Positions 14,961 to 16,049 of a stretch of 16,049 nucleotides of DNA are shown piece after piece. This stretch comes from Quadrisphaera sp. (GTDB taxonomy: Bacteria; Actinomycetota; Actinomycetes; Actinomycetales; Quadrisphaeraceae). Within the stretch, counting starts at the first letter, position 1. Each line of letters begins with the position of its first letter. The notes under the pieces are model-generated. The model ran no database searches. It saw only the letters and a list, made by a program, of their open reading frames with translations, and was not told the origin of the DNA. The stretch lies in the NCBI GenBank assembly GCA_029258695.1, contig JARIBR010000102.1, positions 1 through 16,049 of the forward strand, given 5' to 3'. The position numbers were made by a program, and so were the translations under genes.

Positions 14961-15716
14961 ATGAGCGACCCGACGCCCGCCCCCCACGCCCCGGTCGCCG
15001 ACGCACGGGTGGCCTACTCGGCGCCGCTCGACGGCGGGGGCCTGCTCGAGGCCGACCTCGCCGCGACGCCCCTGGAGCAGCTCGCCCGCTGGTACGACGA
15101 GGTCTCCGCCTCCGGGTCCGTCGTCGAGCCGAACGCCATGGTGCTCGCGACCGTCGACGAGCACGGGCTGCCCGACGCGCGGACCGTGCTCATGAAGGGC
15201 CTCGACGCCCGCGGGCTGTCCTTCTACACCCACCGCACGTCCGCCAAGGGTCAGCAGCTGCTCGCGACGCCGGCCGCCGCGGCCGTGCTGCCCTGGCACG
15301 CCGTCCAGCGCACCGTCCGCGTGCGAGGGCCGGTGGTGGCGATCGACGACGACGAGGTGGCTGCCTACTTCGCCTCGCGCCCGCACGGCTCGCGGATCGG
15401 GGCGCACGCCTCGCGCCAGTCCGCCGAGGTCGACGGACGCGGGCCGCTCGAGACGGCGTACGAGCGGGCGGCGGCGCACTGGCCCGACGACGGGCGCACC
15501 GTCCCCGTGCCCGGATCCTGGGGCGGGTACCGCCTGGTGCCCGTGGAGGTCGAGCTGTGGGTGGGCCGGGGCTCACGCCTGCACGACCGGCTGGTGTACC
15601 TGCCCGTCGTCCCCGGGCGCGCGGCGGGGAGAGGAGCGGGGCTCGTCGTGGACGCCGCGTCGGCCCCGGCGCTGGACGATCCCACCGGGTGGCGCGTCGT
15701 GCGTCGTCAACCCTGA
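14961..15716 (+). CDS. pdxH: Pyridoxamine/pyridoxine 5'-phosphate oxidase
   Basis: 251 residues, a little longer than the usual 210-230. The enzyme oxidises pyridoxamine or pyridoxine 5'-phosphate to pyridoxal 5'-phosphate with FMN and oxygen; it is a cytoplasmic homodimer of the split-barrel flavin fold. Visible motifs: EPNAMVLATVDEHGLPDART (about 56-75), VLMKGLDARGLSFYTHRTSAKG (FMN phosphate contacts), SRPHGSRIGAHASRQSAEVD (substrate/FMN contacts), and the C-terminal signature PGSWGGYRLVPVEVELWVG followed by RLHDRLVY. The extra length lies in the N-terminal ~25 residues and in a VPGRAAGRGAG insert near the C-terminus. It is divergently transcribed from serC, whose product needs PLP, and it uses FMN derived from the riboflavin operon on the other side. 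Confidence 0.95.
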   Translation: MSDPTPAPHAPVADARVAYSAPLDGGGLLEADLAATPLEQLARWYDEVSASGSVVEPNAMVLATVDEHGLPDARTVLMKGLDARGLSFYTHRTSAKGQQLLATPAAAAVLPWHAVQRTVRVRGPVVAIDDDEVAAYFASRPHGSRIGAHASRQSAEVDGRGPLETAYERAAAHWPDDGRTVPVPGSWGGYRLVPVEVELWVGRGSRLHDRLVYLPVVPGRAAGRGAGLVVDAASAPALDDPTGWRVVRRQP

Positions 15717-15754
15717 CCCCTGCTTCCGGTCGCCGGCCCTGACCCCTGCCTCCG
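15711..15754 (+). repeat. Two direct repeats spanning the pdxH stop
   Basis: CCCTGACCCCTGCTTCCG at 15711-15728 and CCCTGACCCCTGCCTCCG at 15737-15754 match at 17 of 18 bases. The first copy contains the pdxH stop codon, so the repeated unit includes the gene end itself. The second copy leads directly into the first palindrome. Confidence 0.85.
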
Positions 15755-15757
15755 ACA

Positions 15758-15777
15758 GCACTTCGTCGACGAAGTGC
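15758..15777. terminator. Perfect 20-bp palindrome, copy 1
   Basis: GCACTTCGTCGACGAAGTGC is fully self-complementary and starts 41 bases after the pdxH stop. It could be a transcription terminator hairpin without a T-tract, or a two-fold binding site for a dimeric protein. A second near-identical copy lies 42 bases further on. Confidence 0.6.
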
Positions 15778-15797
15778 GCCCCGCCGCGGGCCCACAC

Positions 15798-15821
15798 CAG
15801 CACTTCGTCGACAAAGTGCTG
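15798..15821. terminator. Near-perfect 24-bp palindrome, copy 2
   Basis: CAGCACTTCGTCGACAAAGT followed by GCTG is a 24-base palindrome with a single C-A mismatch pair. Its core equals copy 1 except for one G-to-A change, while its symmetry extends two base pairs further on each side. Two copies downstream of pdxH suggest a tandem terminator or a mobile palindromic repeat family. Confidence 0.6.
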
Positions 15822-15827
15822 AGGTGC

Positions 15828-15877
15828 GGGGGTGCGGGGGTGTGGGGGTGCGGGGGTCCGGGGGTGAGGGGTGAGGG
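15828..15877 (+). repeat. Periodic G-tract, G-quadruplex candidate
   Basis: Five runs of five G occur with an exact 8-base period (15828-15832, 15836-15840, 15844-15848, 15852-15856, 15860-15864), separated by three-base loops TGC, TGT, TGC and TCC. A four-G run (15868-15871) and a three-G run (15875-15877) follow after TGA loops. More than four runs of at least three G with loops of three bases satisfy the standard intramolecular quadruplex pattern on the plus strand. Confidence 0.85.
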
Positions 15878-15890
15878 CCAGAAATACCCC

Positions 15891-15919
15891 TGGACGCGGC
15901 GCCCGCGCCGTCGTAGCGT
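15891..15919 (+). promoter_or_regulatory. Sigma70-type promoter for the gene beyond the window
   Basis: TGGACG at 15891-15896 and TAGCGT at 15914-15919 are separated by 17 bases, the ideal spacing. This is the best promoter in the window. Transcription should begin near 15926, giving a leader that carries the strong ribosome binding site at 15931-15941. Confidence 0.6.
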
Positions 15920-15930
15920 TCAGCCCACAC

Positions 15931-15941
15931 AGGAGAGGAGG
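15931..15941 (+). promoter_or_regulatory. Strong ribosome binding site
   Basis: AGGAGAGGAGG contains two overlapping Shine-Dalgarno matches. GGAGG ends at 15941, 11 bases before TTG 15953 and 15 before GTG 15957. Such a strong site at the start of a transcript points to real translation of one of the frames that follow. Confidence 0.55.
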
Positions 15942-15952
15942 TGGTCCGAACA

Positions 15953-15991
15953 TTGAGTGACATTCGGATGTGTGAGGTGGCTGCCCGCTAG
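15953..15991 (+). CDS. Possible 12-residue leader peptide
   Basis: From TTG 15953 the frame reads MSDIRMCEVAAR and stops at TAG 15989-15991; an internal ATG at 15968 would give MCEVAAR. It lies just after a strong ribosome binding site, on a transcript from the promoter at 15891-15919. Short leader peptides often control the next gene by attenuation, and the single Cys is the only hint of a regulated amino acid. An alternative is the GTG 15957 frame, which stays open to the window edge (31 codons) and could be the start of a real protein. I cannot decide between them. Confidence 0.3.
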   Translation: MSDIRMCEVAAR

Positions 15992-16049
15992 TCGATCCGA
16001 CAGCGGCATCACCGGACGGCCAGTGAATCCACGGCAGTCACCGGAGCCC
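15992..16049 (+). other. Untranslated leader or first codons of the next gene
   Basis: TCACCGGA occurs twice (16009-16016 and 16038-16045). A GTG at 16023 in the frame open from 15957 reads MNPRQSPEP to the edge and could be the true start of the next gene, which would leave a leader of about 97 bases after the predicted transcription start. No family can be named from so few residues. Confidence 0.25.

Larger units (their letters stand above)
15717..16049. other. Repeat-rich intergenic region and 5' region of the next gene
   Basis: These 333 bases hold no full gene. In order: a direct repeat, two palindromes, a periodic G-tract, a promoter, a strong ribosome binding site with a very short ORF, and 58 more bases to the window edge. 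The next gene is not visible. In some actinobacteria citrate synthase (gltA) lies next to serC or pdxH, so it is one candidate (recalled context, not seen here). Confidence 0.6.

Noticed and set aside
14894..14962. serC start at ATG 14962
   Set aside because: The 23 extra residues are Pro/Gly-rich, do not match the SerC family start and would consume the whole divergent promoter region.
15573..15963. Minus-strand open frames over the repeat region after pdxH
   Set aside because: Their apparent repeats (HFVDEVL, PHPRTP) are just translations of the palindromes and G-tract.

Overview
The window is very GC-rich DNA from an actinobacterium. Third codon positions are almost all G or C, GTG and TTG starts are common, and -10 boxes are of the TAGCGT type. 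Gene content (CspB-like cold-shock protein, DUF3027 protein, actinobacterial SerC, RibDEBAH, PdxH) also fits Actinomycetes. The genus cannot be fixed from sequence alone; Kineococcus/Quadrisphaera-like or Micrococcales-like lineages would fit.

Layout. (1) 1-4651, plus strand: the 3' part of a cold-shock protein gene, a DUF3027 gene with a Cys/His metal-site motif, and a 1093-residue GHKL/sacsin-type ATPase, closely packed. (2) 4652-4889: a convergent gap with three 31-bp tandem repeats and an inverted partner arm. (3) 4890-6233, minus strand: a secreted GH12 glucanase with a C-terminal ricin-type lectin domain. (4) 6234-6578: a divergent promoter region. (5) 6579-10049, plus strand: a MarR regulator, an MFS exporter (ATGA overlap) and a SAM-dependent methyltransferase, probably co-transcribed. 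(6) 10095-14893, minus strand: a compact operon serC-ribD-ribE-ribBA-ribH. (7) 14961-15716, plus strand: pdxH, divergent from serC, with a -10 box placed for a leaderless transcript. (8) 15717-16049: a repeat-rich intergenic region with two direct repeats, two near-perfect palindromes and a regular G-tract, then a good promoter with a strong ribosome binding site and a 12-codon leader-like ORF. The gene it serves lies beyond the window.

How the genes fit together. ribD, ribE, ribBA and ribH supply every dedicated enzyme of riboflavin synthesis from GTP and ribulose 5-phosphate (apart from the dephosphorylation step), so FMN and FAD precursors come from this operon. PdxH is an FMN enzyme that makes pyridoxal 5'-phosphate, and SerC is a PLP enzyme of serine synthesis. 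The region therefore joins flavin supply, an FMN-dependent PLP-forming step and a PLP user around one divergent promoter. The MarR-MFS pair looks like a classical locally regulated efflux unit. The GH12 enzyme acts outside the cell on beta-glucan.

No phage, IS element, CRISPR array, tRNA or rRNA was seen. I found no convincing new multi-gene system. The least explained parts are the DUF3027/GHKL-ATPase pair and the two structured intergenic regions.
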